A DNA stretch of 64,000 nt, from positions 9,978,001 to 10,042,000 of the forward strand of contig OY979717.1 in assembly GCA_963855995.1 (NCBI GenBank), written 5' to 3'. Positions within the stretch are counted from its first letter, which is position 1. Every line of letters begins with the position of its first letter. Both the position numbers and the translations under genes were made by a program. Origin of the DNA: Muricea muricata. Lineage: Eukaryota; Cnidaria; Anthozoa; Malacalcyonacea; Plexauridae. This document shows positions 62,947 through 64,000 of the stretch, one piece after another. The notes under the pieces were generated by a model. It made no database searches, had not been told where the DNA came from, and saw only the letters and a program-made list of their open reading frames with translations.

Positions 62947-63720
62947 ACGGTAACGAGTCCTCAAAAAAGCTGTCTTAAAAACACCAACTGTTGTTTGACC
63001 TCGCAACCTTATAAGAATGGTGCTTCATGTCTCCCTCTTGATCCTGCGCCAAACGCTGGTAACAGTCGTTTTGTTTGCAAGTGCAGACCAGGTTACAAAG
63101 GAATTCACTGTGAACAGCCAGTGAGATCTTGCCTCGACTACAGCAATCCGGAAAATAAACCTAATATCTATCACGCTCTTGACAGTGACGATGACGTTTT
63201 CCCCATATTCTGTGATTTCAGAACATATCATTCAAAATTCAGGATTTTTAATCTTATTCAATCGTACAAATGCAATCAGAAAGAATTGTTTAACGAGTCG
63301 TTAATAAAGAAAAAACAAATTGCTATAGATGATCCAACAACCGCTCCGTATCGCCTCTCCCCGCTGAGAATGGAAAAGATCCGAAGACATTTTTCCCAAT
63401 GGCGCGTTGAATTTGGTAAAACTGCAAACAGGGATTGTTGGAAAAGGGTTGACGTTAATTTTCGTCAGAAGAACTGCACATCTTGCAAAGTTCGTACAAC
63501 TCGGACCATTCCAAATGGGACAACCGAAACAACAGTAACAACCAGACAATGTATTTTTACGCACAACAAAAGCAATCATTGCGAAGTTTCAATTAATAAT
63601 TATGGACTGTACTGTTGTATCGAGATAGACAATATCAACAATCCTGGGGAAAATTGTCAACCCGACAAAAATTCCAGAATTAAAATATGGTTTCTCAAAA
63701 CTCATCAATTGACTCATTAA
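62947..63720 (+). CDS. Secreted EGF/fibrinogen-like protein, copy 3 (second exon only)
   Basis: The acceptor ATTCATAG/ACG at 62939-62946 matches the other copies and the frame is open for 257 codons to the TAA. It begins TVTSPQKSCLKNTNCC. In the EGF-like domain the second cysteine is replaced by tyrosine (QPYKNGASC), while CKCRPGYKGIHC is kept. The fibrinogen-like start is RSCLDYS, IYHALD, FPIFCDF, and the terminal cysteine pattern (CTSCK, YCC) is conserved. No PAN/apple exon was found in the preceding sequence, which is occupied by an R2-like LINE. The first exon may have been lost, or may lie further upstream. AATAAA at about 63779. The long open frame suggests selection until recently. Confidence 0.75.
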   Translation, partial: TVTSPQKSCLKNTNCCLTSQPYKNGASCLPLDPAPNAGNSRFVCKCRPGYKGIHCEQPVRSCLDYSNPENKPNIYHALDSDDDVFPIFCDFRTYHSKFRIFNLIQSYKCNQKELFNESLIKKKQIAIDDPTTAPYRLSPLRMEKIRRHFSQWRVEFGKTANRDCWKRVDVNFRQKNCTSCKVRTTRTIPNGTTETTVTTRQCIFTHNKSNHCEVSINNYGLYCCIEIDNINNPGENCQPDKNSRIKIWFLKTHQLTH

Positions 63721-64000
63721 GAATCACTGTTACCAGAATTCCATATAGGTTGATTGTTACTGTACTGTGTACCGTACTAATAAAGCAGCAAAGTACGTGC
63801 CAAATTTTAATTTCATAAGACTGTAACAGAAGAAGTCGTGCATCATCTAATGCGTATCTATTTGTGAAGAGCAATATTTTCAATTTGGGGATACATAACC
63901 AACAGTTGTATTGCACCAAATTACTGTGCTCAGTATTGCGGTAAAAGGATCGTATGTCCATGTCCTAAATACACGAATACATAATATCAACAAAAATAGA
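63721..64000. other. 3' flank of copy 3
   Basis: Contains AATAAA near 63779, suitable for polyadenylation; no further gene seen. Confidence 0.5.

Overview
This is an AT-rich, intron-containing animal nuclear sequence, most likely from an invertebrate and plausibly a cnidarian. The evidence is one conserved metazoan gene with short exons in expanded introns (RAD17), a family of secreted PAN/EGF/fibrinogen-like genes, and a dense mix of invertebrate mobile elements: DIRS-like, CR1/L2-like and R2-like LINEs, a Penelope-like element, hAT, mariner and TTAA-flanking elements, and a Polinton-type ATPase element. The species is an inference; nothing in the window settles it.

Layout. 0-6 kb: nine minus-strand exons of RAD17, the checkpoint clamp loader, running off the left edge; the introns hold a hexamer microsatellite, a 30-bp minisatellite and a TTAA-type MITE. 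6-13 kb: no gene seen, but a 1.3-kb hAT-like relic and several small inverted-repeat elements. 12.97-15.96 kb: a compact element with about 300-bp terminal inverted repeats carrying an acidic protein on one strand and, divergently, a zinc-finger protein plus a Polinton-type packaging-ATPase reading frame. This is the most unusual object in the window. 15.96-23.05 kb: four tandem copies of a roughly 1.8-kb non-coding repeat. 24.3-27.6 kb: a decayed DDE transposase-like gene. 28.8-29.4 kb: the 3' end of an R2-like LINE.

30.1-31.5 kb, 37.1-38.8 kb and 62.9-63.7 kb hold three paralogous secreted-protein genes in the same orientation. Copies 1 and 2 have a PAN/apple exon followed by an EGF plus fibrinogen-like exon; only the second exon was found for copy 3. 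Each copy has the non-coding repeat family upstream, which suggests segmental duplication. Between copies 1 and 2 lie a 782-bp TTAA element and a repeat copy split by a Penelope-like fragment.

40.4-62.7 kb is a retroelement graveyard with readable insertion order: a DIRS-like relic (42.5-44.0), a minus-strand CR1/L2-like LINE (45.06-50.6) split by a 3.0-kb TTAA transposon carrying a P2X7-ballast-like reading frame, a second DIRS-like element (51.0-55.0) split by a mariner-type MITE, an LTR retroelement with an inverted gag segment (55.8-58.4), another repeat copy bearing two MITEs (58.4-60.6), and an R2-like LINE (61.0-62.75). Almost every mobile-element gene is broken by stops, frameshifts or deletions. 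Only RAD17 and the PAN/EGF family look like intact host genes. All exon boundaries were inferred by eye from splice consensus, phase and similarity.
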